Assembly: GCF_041276405.1 (NCBI RefSeq)
Contig: NZ_JBGGGT010000002.1
Coordinates: 1,711,001-1,775,000 of the forward strand
DNA from: Microvirga sp. TS319
GTDB taxonomy: Bacteria; Pseudomonadota; Alphaproteobacteria; Rhizobiales; Beijerinckiaceae
Direction of reading: 5' to 3'
Length of the DNA stretch: 64,000 bases
Of this stretch, positions 7,795-16,647 are shown in pieces. Both the position numbers and the translations under genes were made by a program. How positions within the stretch are numbered: position 1 is the first letter of the stretch; the number at the start of each line of letters is the position of its first letter. The notes beneath the pieces were generated by a model. That model did no database searches. It had not been told where the DNA came from and saw nothing but the letters and a program-made list of their open reading frames with translations.

Positions 7795-8436
7795 TCACAG
7801 CTTCGGGGTGGCCCCGATGGCTTTGGCGAGATCCCGGTATTCCTCGCATCCGGTGCCGCAGAGCGTCTTGATAGTCTGCAGTTGCTCCTTGGCGAGATCG
7901 ATCTTGCCCTGGGTCACATAGGCCTCGCCGAGATATTCCCTAACCTGCGCGTAGTGGGGATCGAGGGCCACCGATTGCAGATAGTAGCGGATGCCTTCGT
8001 CCGTCCGCCCGAGTTTGCGCGTCGCATAGCCCCGGTAGTTGAGGGCCCGTGGCGTATTGGGATTGTCCAGGAGATCGAGCATGTCGATCGCCTCGCCGTA
8101 GCGCTTCGCCTTGGCCAGGGCGTAGGCGTATTCGGTCAGGTTGCCGTCAGGCACGACCCCGCTTTGGGCCCGCACGCACCTGTTCGTCTTCTGAACCCAA
8201 ACCTGTCCCCGGGGGCAGACGGGCATGGGAGGATTGCTCGTGTTGCGCTCGCTCCCTCCGCGGTTGGCGCTCCCGCCAGTTCCTCCGCTGGAGCCGCCGC
8301 TTCCGCTCCCGACGCCTCCGCCGCCTCCGCCGCCGAGGGCGACGGCCGGGCCGGTCGCGAGGGCTGCACCCAGACACAGGGCAGCTGCCGTTGCGGCAAG
8401 TCTTGCGAGGGACAGTGGCGTGCTCGGGCCGAACAT
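7795..8436 (-). CDS. Exported tetratricopeptide-repeat protein
   Basis: A 213-residue protein with a clear signal peptide (residues 1-34, ending in a GPAVALGG-type cleavage region) and a very Gly/Ser-rich linker at about 35-65. A short Cys-containing segment (CPRGQVWVQKTNRCVR) could form a disulfide loop. The second half (about 100-195) contains two or three TPR-like helical hairpins, for example RYGEAIDMLDLLDN and ALNYRGYATRKLGRTDEG. A C-terminal CGTGCEEYRDLAKAIG segment has another Cys pair. The AAGGAGG ribosome binding site fixes the start. It lies 72 bases upstream of doxX on the same strand and probably heads that operon. Confidence 0.8.
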   Translation of the reverse strand: MFGPSTPLSLARLAATAAALCLGAALATGPAVALGGGGGGGVGSGSGGSSGGTGGSANRGGSERNTSNPPMPVCPRGQVWVQKTNRCVRAQSGVVPDGNLTEYAYALAKAKRYGEAIDMLDLLDNPNTPRALNYRGYATRKLGRTDEGIRYYLQSVALDPHYAQVREYLGEAYVTQGKIDLAKEQLQTIKTLCGTGCEEYRDLAKAIGATPKL

Positions 8437-8606
8437 GGCGTCCTCCTTGGTTGCTGCCCGGAGAACACACGGTTCGAGGGTTTTATTCGGGGGACCCTTC
8501 GATGGGGGGCAGCCCGCCCGGTGTCGCTCGATTTGACTTCACGCCGGGTTTGGAGGACACCAGCGCCTTTGCGGGGCTATTCCCACCCGTGTTTGTCCGC
8601 AAAGGC

Positions 8607-10334
8607 ATGCCATCGATGGACGGTTCCGTCGCCCAGCAGAGTGTATCCATGCGTCGCCTCTCGCCCGCGCAGCTCGCCAGCTTCGTGGAGCGCAGCCATG
8701 CCCGGCTCTGCGCTGTCCTCGTCCTGCTGTCGCTGGCCTGTTTCCTGCCGGGCTTCACGACCCTCCAGCCGATGGACCGGGACGAGCCCCGCTATGCTCA
8801 GGCATCGAAGCAGATGCTGGAATCCCATGACTTCGTCGATGTCCGCTTCCAGGACGAGGCGCGGTACAAGAAGCCGGTGGGCATCTACTGGATGCAGAGC
8901 GCCAGCGTCGCCATCGGCGATGCGCTCGGCATCCCCGAGGCGCACACCACGATTGCGCTCTATCGCGTGCCGTCCCTGTTCGGGGCCATCGCGACCGTTC
9001 TCCTGACCTATTGGGCGGCTCTGGCCTTCTTCGGGAGGCGAGGGGCGTTCCTGACGGCTGCCCTGATGGCGACCTGCGTCATCCTCATGGTCGAGGCGCG
9101 GCTCGCCAAGACCGATGCCATGCTGACCGCCTGTTCGGTGGCGGTCATGGGCGGCCTCGCGCGGGCCTATCTGAGTCGGGGGGCCGGGGTCCTTCCGCGC
9201 CGCGCCCTGCTCATCTTCTGGACCGGATTTGCTCTCGGCATCCTCGTCAAGGGGCCTTTGGTCCTGATGTTCGCCGGCCTTACGGGCGCCGTCCTCTCCT
9301 ACCGGGAGCGCTCGACACGCTGGCTGCTCACCTTACGGCCCTGGCTGGGTCTGGCCTTCACCCTGGCCGTGGTTCTGCCCTGGTTCGTCGCAATCGCGGT
9401 CAAGAGCGGCGGCGCCTTCTATTCGGAAGCCGTGGGCCACGACATGCTGGGCAAGGTCGGCACGGCCCAGAAATACCACTGGGCTCCTCCGGGCTTCTAT
9501 CTGGTGGCATTCTTCGCCACCTTCTGGCCGGGAGCGATCCTGGCGGCCATCGCCGCGCCGTTCGCCTGGATTCATCGTCGTGAAGAGCCGGTCGCTTTCG
9601 CCCTGGCCTGGATCGTCCCCTCGTGGCTGGTCTTCGAGGCGGTTCCCACCAAGCTGCCGCATTATACGATGCCGCTTCTTCCGGCCGTGGCCATCCTCAT
9701 CGTGATGGCGATCGCCCGCCATTTCGTGGGGCCGCACCGGCCTTTCGCCAAGCTCGCGACGGTGCTCATTCCCTTCATCCCCGTGGGCCTGACCATCGGC
9801 CTGTCGGCGGCGAACTGGTCCTTCGACGGCACGCTGCCGTATCGGGCGCTCCCGGCCATGGCGGCGGCCTCCGCCATCGCGATCTGCGCCTGGTGGCTCT
9901 TCATCAGGAACCGTATGGTGGACAGCCTCTGGGCCGGCTTCCTCTCGTCCGTGTGCCTCGCGATCGGCGTGTTCGGGTTCGCCCAGCTCGATCTGCGATC
10001 CCTGAAGGTCTCGGACAAGCTCGCGCAGACCATGCGGGACTTTCCGTCCGCCAAGGCCAGCGTCGGCACTCTCGGCTATCGCGAGCCGAGCCTTGTTTTC
10101 CTGGTCGGAACCGATCTCGATATGCTCGACAGTGCCCCCGAAGCCTCCGCCTTCCTGAAGAAGAGCGGCTGCGCGATGGTGTTCGTCGATCAGCGCTTCG
10201 AGGCCGATTTCCAGGCCGCGAACGAGCGGAACGGGCTGGTGCCTGCGCTCTCGACCCGCGTCTCAGGTTTTAATATCAACAGTGGGAAGCGCGTCGATAT
10301 CGGCGTCTATTCCGTCGACGCCGGCTGTCCCTGA
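8607..10334 (+). CDS. ArnT-like lipid-linked glycosyltransferase (GT83/GT39 type)
   Basis: A 575-residue integral membrane transferase with about twelve hydrophobic helices. The first periplasmic loop holds the catalytic-type motif MDRDEPRYAQASKQM (about residue 52), followed by ARYKKPVGIYWMQ, both diagnostic of ArnT. The enzyme moves a sugar from undecaprenyl- or dodecaprenyl-phosphate to lipid A or LPS core on the periplasmic side. The frame is open far upstream, but that part is antisense to the TPR gene. ATG 8607 with AAAGG is the best start, 8649 an alternative. It is followed by a GT2 enzyme and a LAB_N protein, which should make and position the lipid-linked sugar. Confidence 0.85.
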   Translation: MPSMDGSVAQQSVSMRRLSPAQLASFVERSHARLCAVLVLLSLACFLPGFTTLQPMDRDEPRYAQASKQMLESHDFVDVRFQDEARYKKPVGIYWMQSASVAIGDALGIPEAHTTIALYRVPSLFGAIATVLLTYWAALAFFGRRGAFLTAALMATCVILMVEARLAKTDAMLTACSVAVMGGLARAYLSRGAGVLPRRALLIFWTGFALGILVKGPLVLMFAGLTGAVLSYRERSTRWLLTLRPWLGLAFTLAVVLPWFVAIAVKSGGAFYSEAVGHDMLGKVGTAQKYHWAPPGFYLVAFFATFWPGAILAAIAAPFAWIHRREEPVAFALAWIVPSWLVFEAVPTKLPHYTMPLLPAVAILIVMAIARHFVGPHRPFAKLATVLIPFIPVGLTIGLSAANWSFDGTLPYRALPAMAAASAIAICAWWLFIRNRMVDSLWAGFLSSVCLAIGVFGFAQLDLRSLKVSDKLAQTMRDFPSAKASVGTLGYREPSLVFLVGTDLDMLDSAPEASAFLKKSGCAMVFVDQRFEADFQAANERNGLVPALSTRVSGFNINSGKRVDIGVYSVDAGCP

Positions 10335-10372
10335 CGTCCTATCCCAAGAGGGGGCTCACAAGCCCTTGATCG

Positions 10373-11104
10373 ATGAGTGATTTAAACCCGGCTCCGCGCC
10401 TCAGCGTCGTGGTGCCCGTCAAGAACGAGGCCTTGAACATCCTCCCCCTCGTGGAGGAGATCGAGCGCGCCTGCTCGGCCCTTGCACCCTTCGAGGTGAT
10501 CTATGTGGATGACGGCTCGACGGACGGTACCGTCGAGCAGATGCGCTCGGCCCGCGCCACCAGGCCCTGGCTGCGCCTGGTCCGCCATGAGGCGAGCTGC
10601 GGGCAGAGTGCTGCCGTCAGAACGGGCGTCCATGCGGCGCGCGCGCCCATCATCGCCACCCTCGACGGCGATGGACAGAACGATCCGGCCTTCATTCCGC
10701 AACTCGTCGCTGCTCTGGACGACCCGACCGTCGGCCTCGTCGCGGGGCAGCGGCTCGGGCGGAAAGGAGCCGCCAAGCGCTGGCAGTCGCGCATCGCGAA
10801 CGGCGTGCGCGGGCGCGTCCTGAAGGACGGAACGCGTGATACCGGCTGCGGTCTCAAGGCCTTCCGCCGCGAGGTCTATCTGCATCTTCCCTATTTCGAC
10901 GCCCTGCACCGCTTCATGCCGGCCCTGGTCAAGCGGGAGGGCTACCGGATCGCGCATGTGGACGTGGTCGACCGGCCCCGGCATGCGGGGCAGTCCAATT
11001 ATGGCCTCTTCGACCGGCTCTGGGTCGGAATCCTCGATCTCGCGGGCGTGTGGTGGCTAATCCGCCGCCGCCGCCGCGTGCCCGTTTCCCAGGAAATCCA
11101 CTGA
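10373..11104 (+). CDS. GT2 family polyprenyl-phosphate glycosyltransferase
   Basis: A 243-residue glycosyltransferase of the DPM1/ArnC type. The GT-A fold motifs are VVVPVKNEALNI near residue 12, the DDGSTDGT nucleotide-binding segment at about 45 and DGDGQNDP (DXD-like) at about 100. The C-terminus has a weakly hydrophobic stretch (LWVGILDLAGVWWLI) and an Arg cluster instead of the two full membrane helices of ArnC. It would transfer a sugar from a nucleotide donor to polyprenyl phosphate at the cytoplasmic face. It starts 38 bases after the ArnT-like gene and overlaps the LAB_N gene by one base. Rhizobial RgtE is a functional comparison, by inference only. Confidence 0.87.
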   Translation: MSDLNPAPRLSVVVPVKNEALNILPLVEEIERACSALAPFEVIYVDDGSTDGTVEQMRSARATRPWLRLVRHEASCGQSAAVRTGVHAARAPIIATLDGDGQNDPAFIPQLVAALDDPTVGLVAGQRLGRKGAAKRWQSRIANGVRGRVLKDGTRDTGCGLKAFRREVYLHLPYFDALHRFMPALVKREGYRIAHVDVVDRPRHAGQSNYGLFDRLWVGILDLAGVWWLIRRRRRVPVSQEIH

Positions 11105-11448
11105 TGCTGATGCGCCTGTCCCACGATATCGGATTGTATTTCTACGATATCGTCATCACCCGGTTCGATCTCTGGGCCGCCTTCGGCGTGCTGGCGCAGT
11201 TCGTGTTCGGCGCCCGCTTCATCGTCCAATGGATCGCCAGCGAGAAGGCGGAAAAGAGCGTCATTCCCATGGCCTTCTGGTTCCTGTCCATCGGGGGCGG
11301 GCTGATGACGCTCGTCTACGGGTTCGCCCGGCGTGACATCGTCATCATCTCCGGGCAGGCCCTGTCGATCCTCATTTATGTCCGCAACCTCATGCTGATC
11401 GCCAAGGAGGCGCGCAGGAAGGCCAAGACGTCGGAGCTCGCGGCATAG
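11104..11448 (+). CDS. Lipid A biosynthesis N-terminal domain (LAB_N) membrane protein
   Basis: A 114-residue protein made of one LAB_N domain, the domain also fused to LpxB in some bacteria. Three to four membrane helices are visible, with the family core FGARFIVQWIASEKAEKSVIP (the QW and SEK positions are typical) and a second conserved block FWFLSIGGGLMTLVYG. It starts in the TGATG overlap with the GT2 gene, so expression is coupled. It probably acts as a flippase-like or scaffold subunit of the lipid-linked sugar pathway, comparable to ArnE/F or rhizobial RgtF. The stop codon TAG is the first three bases of a palindromic repeat. Confidence 0.82.
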   Translation: MLMRLSHDIGLYFYDIVITRFDLWAAFGVLAQFVFGARFIVQWIASEKAEKSVIPMAFWFLSIGGGLMTLVYGFARRDIVIISGQALSILIYVRNLMLIAKEARRKAKTSELAA

Positions 11449-11540
11449 AGCTGGTTCCGCTTGCGCGGAACCAGCTCTCAATCTTGCTCGGCCGGATTCA
11501 TTGACGGCGAACCGGATCCACTTCGCCGAAAGCGGCTCTA
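11446..11540. repeat. Family-2 palindromic repeat between convergent genes
   Basis: Starts with the perfect 14-bp stem AGAGCTGGTTCCGC/GCGGAACCAGCTCT (11447-11478, TTGC loop) and continues to GCGAACCGGATCCACTTCGCCGAAAGCGGCTCTA. The same order of elements recurs at 54326-54412. TAG at its left end is the stop codon of the LAB_N gene. CTA at its right end is the minus-strand TAG stop of metC. The stem may also terminate transcription in both directions. Confidence 0.8.
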
Positions 11541-12722
11541 ATCCGTTTCCCGCAGGCGCGCGAAGCCCGCATCCAGATCGCGCTTCAGATCGTCGAGATC
11601 CTCGAGGCCGATATGGAAGCGCAGGGCATGACCGCCCGGCTCCCATTTCGTCGCGGTGCGATAGGTCGCGCAGTTGAACGGGATCACCAGGCTCTCGAAC
11701 CCGCCCCAGGAATACCCCATCCCGAAGAGCGCCAGCCCGTCGAGCATGGCGGCGAGCGCCTTGTCGGAGCAGGGCTTGAGGATAACGGAGAACAGTCCGG
11801 ACGAACCCTTGAAGTCCCGCTTCCAGATCTCGTGACCCTTGTAGGTTTCGAGTGCCGGATGAAGCACCCGGTCCACCTCGGGGCGCTGGGCGAGCCATCG
11901 GGCCATCTCCAGCGCCTGCTTCTCGTGCTCGCGCAGGCGCAGCGCCATGGTGCGAAGACCGCGAAGCCCGAGGAAGACGTCCTCCGGGCCCGGGCACATG
12001 GCAAAGGCGTCATAGGCCGCGCGCAGATCCTTGAAGCAGCGCTCGTTGGCGGAAACCAGGCCGAGCAGGAGGTCCGATCCGCCGCTGAGATATTTGGTGC
12101 CCGCCTCGACGGCGATGTCGACGCCCCGCTCATGGGGCGGAAAGAGCAGGGGAGTCGCCCAGGTGTTGTCCATGACCACCACGGCTCCGTGCCGGTGCGC
12201 GACTTCGGCGATCGCGGGAATGTCCTGCATCTCGAGGGACTGGGACCCAGGCGCTTCCGTAAAGACAGCCGCCGTGTTCGGACGCATGAGGGAAGCGATC
12301 CCGGCTCCGATCGAGGGGTCGTAATAGGTGGTTTCCACACCAAATTTCTCGAGCATCCCATGGCAGAACTGCCGCGTGGGAAGGTAGACCGAATCCGTGA
12401 CCAGCAGATGGTCGCCGGCCTTGAGGCAGGACATGAGGGCGACCGTGACCGCCGCGAGGCCCGAGGGGGCCAGGACGGTGCCCGCCGCTCCCGTGAGCTC
12501 CGTCCAGGCGGTTTCGAGCGCTTCCGTGGTTGGTGTCCCCTTCGTTCCATAGGAATAGCGCCCCCGGCGATGCAGGAGATCGTCCGTCGTGGGGTAGAGG
12601 ACGGTCGAGCCGCGATAGATCGGCGTGTTCACGAAGCCATGCTGCTCGAACGGCTCTCGACCTGCATGAACGAGGAGGGTGCGTTCCGCGAGATGGGCGG
12701 GTTTGGGGGGAAGTTTTGTCAT
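11538..12722 (-). CDS. metC: Cystathionine beta-lyase
   Basis: A 394-residue PLP enzyme of the Cys/Met metabolism family, splitting cystathionine to homocysteine, pyruvate and ammonia in methionine synthesis. Visible motifs include YSYGTKGTPTTEALE at the tetramer-contact region, VVMDNTWATPLLF with the PLP-pairing Asp near 185, and the Schiff-base Lys in EAGTKYLSGGSD (K210). A Trp/Gly-rich C-terminal block (SWGGFESLV) and the HIGLED segment match beta-lyases rather than gamma-synthases. It is transcribed alone and ends inside a family-2 repeat. Confidence 0.92.
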   Translation of the reverse strand: MTKLPPKPAHLAERTLLVHAGREPFEQHGFVNTPIYRGSTVLYPTTDDLLHRRGRYSYGTKGTPTTEALETAWTELTGAAGTVLAPSGLAAVTVALMSCLKAGDHLLVTDSVYLPTRQFCHGMLEKFGVETTYYDPSIGAGIASLMRPNTAAVFTEAPGSQSLEMQDIPAIAEVAHRHGAVVVMDNTWATPLLFPPHERGVDIAVEAGTKYLSGGSDLLLGLVSANERCFKDLRAAYDAFAMCPGPEDVFLGLRGLRTMALRLREHEKQALEMARWLAQRPEVDRVLHPALETYKGHEIWKRDFKGSSGLFSVILKPCSDKALAAMLDGLALFGMGYSWGGFESLVIPFNCATYRTATKWEPGGHALRFHIGLEDLDDLKRDLDAGFARLRETD

Positions 12723-12810
12723 CGGCTCAAGGACTTGCTGAAGGGGACCTGATCAGAAGCCGAGGGCGCTCCTACGTCAACCCTCCGACTAAAAACCATT
12801 CCATCAAGAC

Positions 12811-12869
12811 TTGACCGGTGATCAATCATGGAATGTGATGGATCCGATGCCGCAATCGACCGATGCGGC
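12811..12869 (+). promoter_or_regulatory. Possible sigma-70 promoter and leader hairpin of the aap operon
   Basis: TTGACC at 12811-12816 is followed after 17 bases by TGTGAT, a fair -35 and a weak -10. A six-bp hairpin (GCCGCA/TGCGGC, 12849-12869) lies in the resulting leader. About 80 further bases, with a GGGAGAATAAACC ribosome binding region, precede aapJ. Regulation of the transporter by nitrogen status is usual, but no NtrC site is evident. Confidence 0.35.
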
Positions 12870-12948
12870 GTGGAACGGTCTGACCGTGGCTCGGCTGGGG
12901 GAACAAGAACAGGCGAGCCGAATGGAACTAGTGGGAGAATAAACCAAC

Positions 12949-13968
12949 ATGAAAAAGGCTCTCGTATCGATTGCCTTCGGCCTTACGGCAAGCCTGATCG
13001 CGACCGGCGCTTCCGCGCAGGCGACCCTGAACAGCGTGAAGCAGAAGGGTTTCCTGACCTGCGGCTCGAACACCGGTCTCGCCGGCTTCGGCCTGCCGGA
13101 CGCCCAGGGCAACTGGACCGGTCTCGACGTCGACCTCTGCCGCGCCATGGCCGCCGCGATCTTCGACGATCCGACCAAGGTTCGCTACATCCCGCTCGCC
13201 GCCAAGGACCGCTTCACCGCGCTCCAGTCGGGCGAAGTGGACGTGCTGTCCCGCAACTCGACGATGACCATGTCGCGCGACACGCAGCTCGGCCTCGACT
13301 TCCCGGCCATCAACTACTTCGACGGCCAGGGCTTCATGGTCCGCAAGAAGCTCGGCGTTTCCTCCGCGAAGGAACTCAACGGCGCCTCCATCTGCACGCA
13401 GCAGGGCACCACGACCGAACTCAACCTCGCCGACTACTTCCGGGCCAACAACATGAAGTACGAAGTCGTGGCCTTCGCGACCTCGGACGAGACCTTCAAG
13501 GCCTATGACGCCGGCCGCTGCGACGCGTTCACCACGGACGCCTCGGGCCTCTATGCCGAGCGTCTGCGCGCATCCGCTCCGGACGATCACATCGTTCTGC
13601 CCGAGATCATTTCCAAGGAGCCCCTCGGCCCGGCCGTCCGCCACGGCGACAACCAGTGGGGCGACCTCGTCCGCTGGACCCATAACGCCATGCTGGACGC
13701 CGAGGAACTCGGCGTGACCAAGGCCAATGTCGACCAGATGAAGGGCTCCGACAACCCGGAGATCAAGCGTCTGCTCGGCACCGAAGGCAAGTACGGCGAG
13801 GGCATCGGCCTGACCAACGACTGGGCCTACCGGATCATCAAGCACGTGGGCAACTACGGCGAGATCTTCGAGAAGAACGTGGGTGAAGGCTCCAAGCTGA
13901 AGATCAAGCGCGGCCAGAACGCCCTCTGGACGAAGGGCGGCCTGCAATACGGCATGCCGATCCGCTAA
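12949..13968 (+). CDS. aapJ: General L-amino acid ABC transporter, periplasmic binding protein
   Basis: A 339-residue solute-binding protein with a signal peptide cleaved near ATGASAQA (about residue 24). It belongs to the PAAT family: GFLTCGSNTGLAGFG, then the LDVDLCRAMAAAIFDD lobe-1 signature and SGEVDVLSRNSTMT; the hinge and second lobe include QQGTTTELNLADYF and DAGRCDAFTTDASGLY. AapJ captures a wide range of L-amino acids and hands them to AapQMP. It is the first gene of a complete aapJQMP operon; the 140-base gap to aapQ fits the usual higher expression of the binding protein. Confidence 0.96.
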   Translation: MKKALVSIAFGLTASLIATGASAQATLNSVKQKGFLTCGSNTGLAGFGLPDAQGNWTGLDVDLCRAMAAAIFDDPTKVRYIPLAAKDRFTALQSGEVDVLSRNSTMTMSRDTQLGLDFPAINYFDGQGFMVRKKLGVSSAKELNGASICTQQGTTTELNLADYFRANNMKYEVVAFATSDETFKAYDAGRCDAFTTDASGLYAERLRASAPDDHIVLPEIISKEPLGPAVRHGDNQWGDLVRWTHNAMLDAEELGVTKANVDQMKGSDNPEIKRLLGTEGKYGEGIGLTNDWAYRIIKHVGNYGEIFEKNVGEGSKLKIKRGQNALWTKGGLQYGMPIR

Positions 13969-14110
13969 CCGGATCTCTCAAGGTCGGAGTGCCCGGATTC
14001 CCCGGGCACTCCTCAATAACAATAAACTGCCGGTCGTTCATGGCAGCGACAATTGCATGAACACGGGGGAGGACGGCCTAACAAAGTCAGCCGTCAGAGG
14101 ATTGAGTTCA

Positions 14111-15313
14111 GTGCAGACCGTTGTCAGCCAGACATCGCCACCCAAAAAATCGTTTCTTTACGATCCGAAGGTCCGTGGGGTTTTCTACCAGGTCCTCCTG
14201 GTCGCCGTCGTCGGCTACCTGTTCTATGTGGCCGCCACCAACGCTATCGAGAACCTGCAGCGGGCCAAGATCGCGTCCGGCTTCGGCTTCCTCGAAAATA
14301 CGGCCGGATTCGACATCAGCCAGTCGCTGATCCCGTTCAGCGCGGCCGGCTCGACCTATGGCGACGCATTCCTCGTAGGCCTGCTCAACACGCTGATCGT
14401 TTCCGCCATCGGAATCTTCTTCACGACCATTCTCGGCTTCCTCATCGGAATTGCCCGCCTGTCCACGAACTGGATGGTCGCGAAGGTCGCCATGGTCTAT
14501 GTCGAAGCGCTGCGCAACGTCCCACTCCTGGTGCAGCTGCTGTTCTGGTACATCGCGGTTCTCGGGCCGCTGCCACAGCCGCGTAATTCGCTGGAAATGG
14601 GCGCCGGCTTCTTCCTCAACTCGCGCGGTTTCTTCATGCCCCGGCCCGTCTATGCGGCGGACGCATGGGCCATTCCGGCCGTGCTGGCGATCGGCCTCGT
14701 GGGCGCCTTCGTCTATCGCCGCTGGGCGAAGACCCAGCAGGAAAAGACGGGGCGGCAGTCTCCCGTCGGTCTCGTGACGCTCGGCCTCGTTGTCGGCCTG
14801 CCCGTCGTGACCTGGATCGTTCTGACCCTCGCAGGCGCCAACCCGATCGGCTTCGATCTGCCGAAGAAGGGCACCTTCAACCTGACCGGCGGCATGCAGA
14901 TCCTGCCGGAATTCGTCGCCCTGCTGCTCGGCCTCACCACCTATACGGCGGCCTTCATCGCCGAGGTCGTGCGCGCGGGAATTCTCGCCGTGTCGAAGGG
15001 GCAGACCGAGGCGGCAAGCTCGCTCGGCCTCAAGTCGGGCCAGACTCTTCGTCTCGTGGTCATTCCACAGGCGATGCGCGTCATTATCCCGCCGCTGACG
15101 AGCCAGTACCTCAACCTGACGAAGAACTCGTCGCTGGCCGTCGCAATCGGATATCCCGATCTCGTGCAGGTGTTCATGGGCACCGTTCTCAATCAGACGG
15201 GTCAGGCCATCGAAGTCGTCGTTATCACCATGGGCGTGTATCTCACGATCAGTCTCGTGACCTCGGCCGTGATGAACATCTACAACCGCCGTGTGGCAAT
15301 CGTCGAACGATAG
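14111..15313 (+). CDS. aapQ: General L-amino acid ABC transporter, permease
   Basis: A membrane permease of about 400 residues with the HisM/GlnP-type inner-membrane domain. The EAA loop that contacts the ATPase is visible as SKGQTEAASSLGLKSGQTLRL near the C-terminus. The first helix pair is followed by the periplasmic insert usual for AapQ. I favour GTG 14111, which has AGAGG ten bases upstream and matches the normal length; ATG 14057 would add 18 unconserved residues without a ribosome binding site. It pairs with AapM to form the transport channel. Confidence 0.93.
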   Translation: MQTVVSQTSPPKKSFLYDPKVRGVFYQVLLVAVVGYLFYVAATNAIENLQRAKIASGFGFLENTAGFDISQSLIPFSAAGSTYGDAFLVGLLNTLIVSAIGIFFTTILGFLIGIARLSTNWMVAKVAMVYVEALRNVPLLVQLLFWYIAVLGPLPQPRNSLEMGAGFFLNSRGFFMPRPVYAADAWAIPAVLAIGLVGAFVYRRWAKTQQEKTGRQSPVGLVTLGLVVGLPVVTWIVLTLAGANPIGFDLPKKGTFNLTGGMQILPEFVALLLGLTTYTAAFIAEVVRAGILAVSKGQTEAASSLGLKSGQTLRLVVIPQAMRVIIPPLTSQYLNLTKNSSLAVAIGYPDLVQVFMGTVLNQTGQAIEVVVITMGVYLTISLVTSAVMNIYNRRVAIVER

Positions 15314-15321
15314 GAATTCCG

Positions 15322-16641
15322 ATGAGCACCACCGTCGATATGCCTCGTTTCGTCCGCGCCAAGCAGGAGGAGGCTCTGCCTCCGCCGAATCTGACGCGCG
15401 GCCCCATCGCCTGGGCCCGGGAGAACCTCTTCTCGGGCCCCTTCAACACCGTGCTGACCCTGGTGGTCCTTTATCTGCTCTATGTCAGCATCCCGCCCCT
15501 CGTGCGCTTCCTGTTCGTGGATGCCGTGTGGAGCGGGACCGACCGCGCTGCCTGCCGGGCCGACATGGGTGGAAACGAAGCCGGCGCCTGCTGGGCCTTC
15601 ATCCGCGAGAAGCTCGGCTACTTCACCTATGGCTCTTATCCGATTTCGCAGCGCTGGAGGGTCGATATCTTCTTCGCCCTCCTGGGATTGGGCGTGGGCT
15701 GGCTTTTGTGGCTGAGAGCGCCGCGCCGGGACCTGGGAGCCATTTATTTCTTCTGGCTGTTCCCGATCTTCTCCTACATCCTGCTGACGGGCGGCAACGC
15801 CAACTTCAGCAGCCGCTTCTGGATCGGGTTCCTGATTTTCGGCGCCCTGCTGATCGCGCTCTTCGCGTTCGTCGCCGCGATTCTCAAGACGTCCTTGCGT
15901 CCGGCCCTGATCATCGGAGGCGGCATCGTCGCCGTCGTCGGCATCACCCTTGGTCTGATGTCGATCGATTTCGGCCTGTCTCCCGTGCCGACCGCCCTCT
16001 GGGGCGGCATCCTCGTGACGCTCTTGGTGGCCACGGTGGGCATCGTCTGCTCGCTGCCTTTCGGCATTCTCCTGGCTCTCGGGCGCCGCTCGAAGCTGCC
16101 GATCGTGCGGATGGCTTCGGTCGTTTTCATCGAGTTCGTCCGCGGCGTGCCGTTGATCACGGTGCTCATCATGGCCAACACGATGCTGCCGCTCTTCCTG
16201 CCAGGTGACATCACGGTCGACCGTCTGCTGCGTCCCCTCATCGGTACGGCGCTCTTCTCCTCCGCCTACATGGCCGAGGTCGTGCGCGGCGGCCTCCAGG
16301 CCATGCCGAAGGGGCAATATGAAGGTGCGATGTCGCTCGGCCTGAACTACCCGCAGATGATGGTCCTCATCATCCTGCCGCAGGCCCTGCGCATCGTGAT
16401 CCCGGGGATCGTGAACACCTTCATCGGATTGTTCAAGGACACCTCCCTGGTGTCGATCGTGGGCATCTTCGACGTGGTCAAGACGATCGAGGCCTCGCGC
16501 ATCGATCCAAACTGGGCAGCGCCCAATATCGGCCTGACGGGCTATGCCTTCGCGGCTCTGTTCTATTTCATCTTCTGCTTCGGCATGTCGCGCTACTCGC
16601 TTGGAGTCGAGCGGCGCCTCGCGGCAGGTCAGAAACGGTAA
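15322..16641 (+). CDS. aapM: General L-amino acid ABC transporter, permease
   Basis: A 439-residue inner-membrane permease starting at ATG 15322 behind AGGA. It has an N-terminal cytoplasmic tail, a long periplasmic insert with two Cys (ACRADMGGNEAGACW) and additional helices before the conserved permease core. The EAA loop is PKGQYEGAMSLGLNYPQMM, ending in the IVPG-type segment VIPGIVNTFIGLFKDTSLV. It begins eight bases after aapQ and ends six bases before aapP, so all are one transcript. Confidence 0.95.
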   Translation: MSTTVDMPRFVRAKQEEALPPPNLTRGPIAWARENLFSGPFNTVLTLVVLYLLYVSIPPLVRFLFVDAVWSGTDRAACRADMGGNEAGACWAFIREKLGYFTYGSYPISQRWRVDIFFALLGLGVGWLLWLRAPRRDLGAIYFFWLFPIFSYILLTGGNANFSSRFWIGFLIFGALLIALFAFVAAILKTSLRPALIIGGGIVAVVGITLGLMSIDFGLSPVPTALWGGILVTLLVATVGIVCSLPFGILLALGRRSKLPIVRMASVVFIEFVRGVPLITVLIMANTMLPLFLPGDITVDRLLRPLIGTALFSSAYMAEVVRGGLQAMPKGQYEGAMSLGLNYPQMMVLIILPQALRIVIPGIVNTFIGLFKDTSLVSIVGIFDVVKTIEASRIDPNWAAPNIGLTGYAFAALFYFIFCFGMSRYSLGVERRLAAGQKR

Positions 16642-16647
16642 TCATTC

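Noticed and set aside
8049..8606. Upstream extension of the ArnT-like frame
   Set aside because: These codons are antisense to the TPR gene and Arg-rich; ArnT proteins start near the first membrane helix.
12891..12935. EcfG promoter ahead of aapJ (GGAAC boxes)
   Set aside because: The positions where CGTT should lie read GGCT and CAAC, so the boxes look accidental.
12849..12948. Riboswitch in the aapJ leader
   Set aside because: Only one six-bp hairpin is visible and no known aptamer core or terminator/anti-terminator pair.
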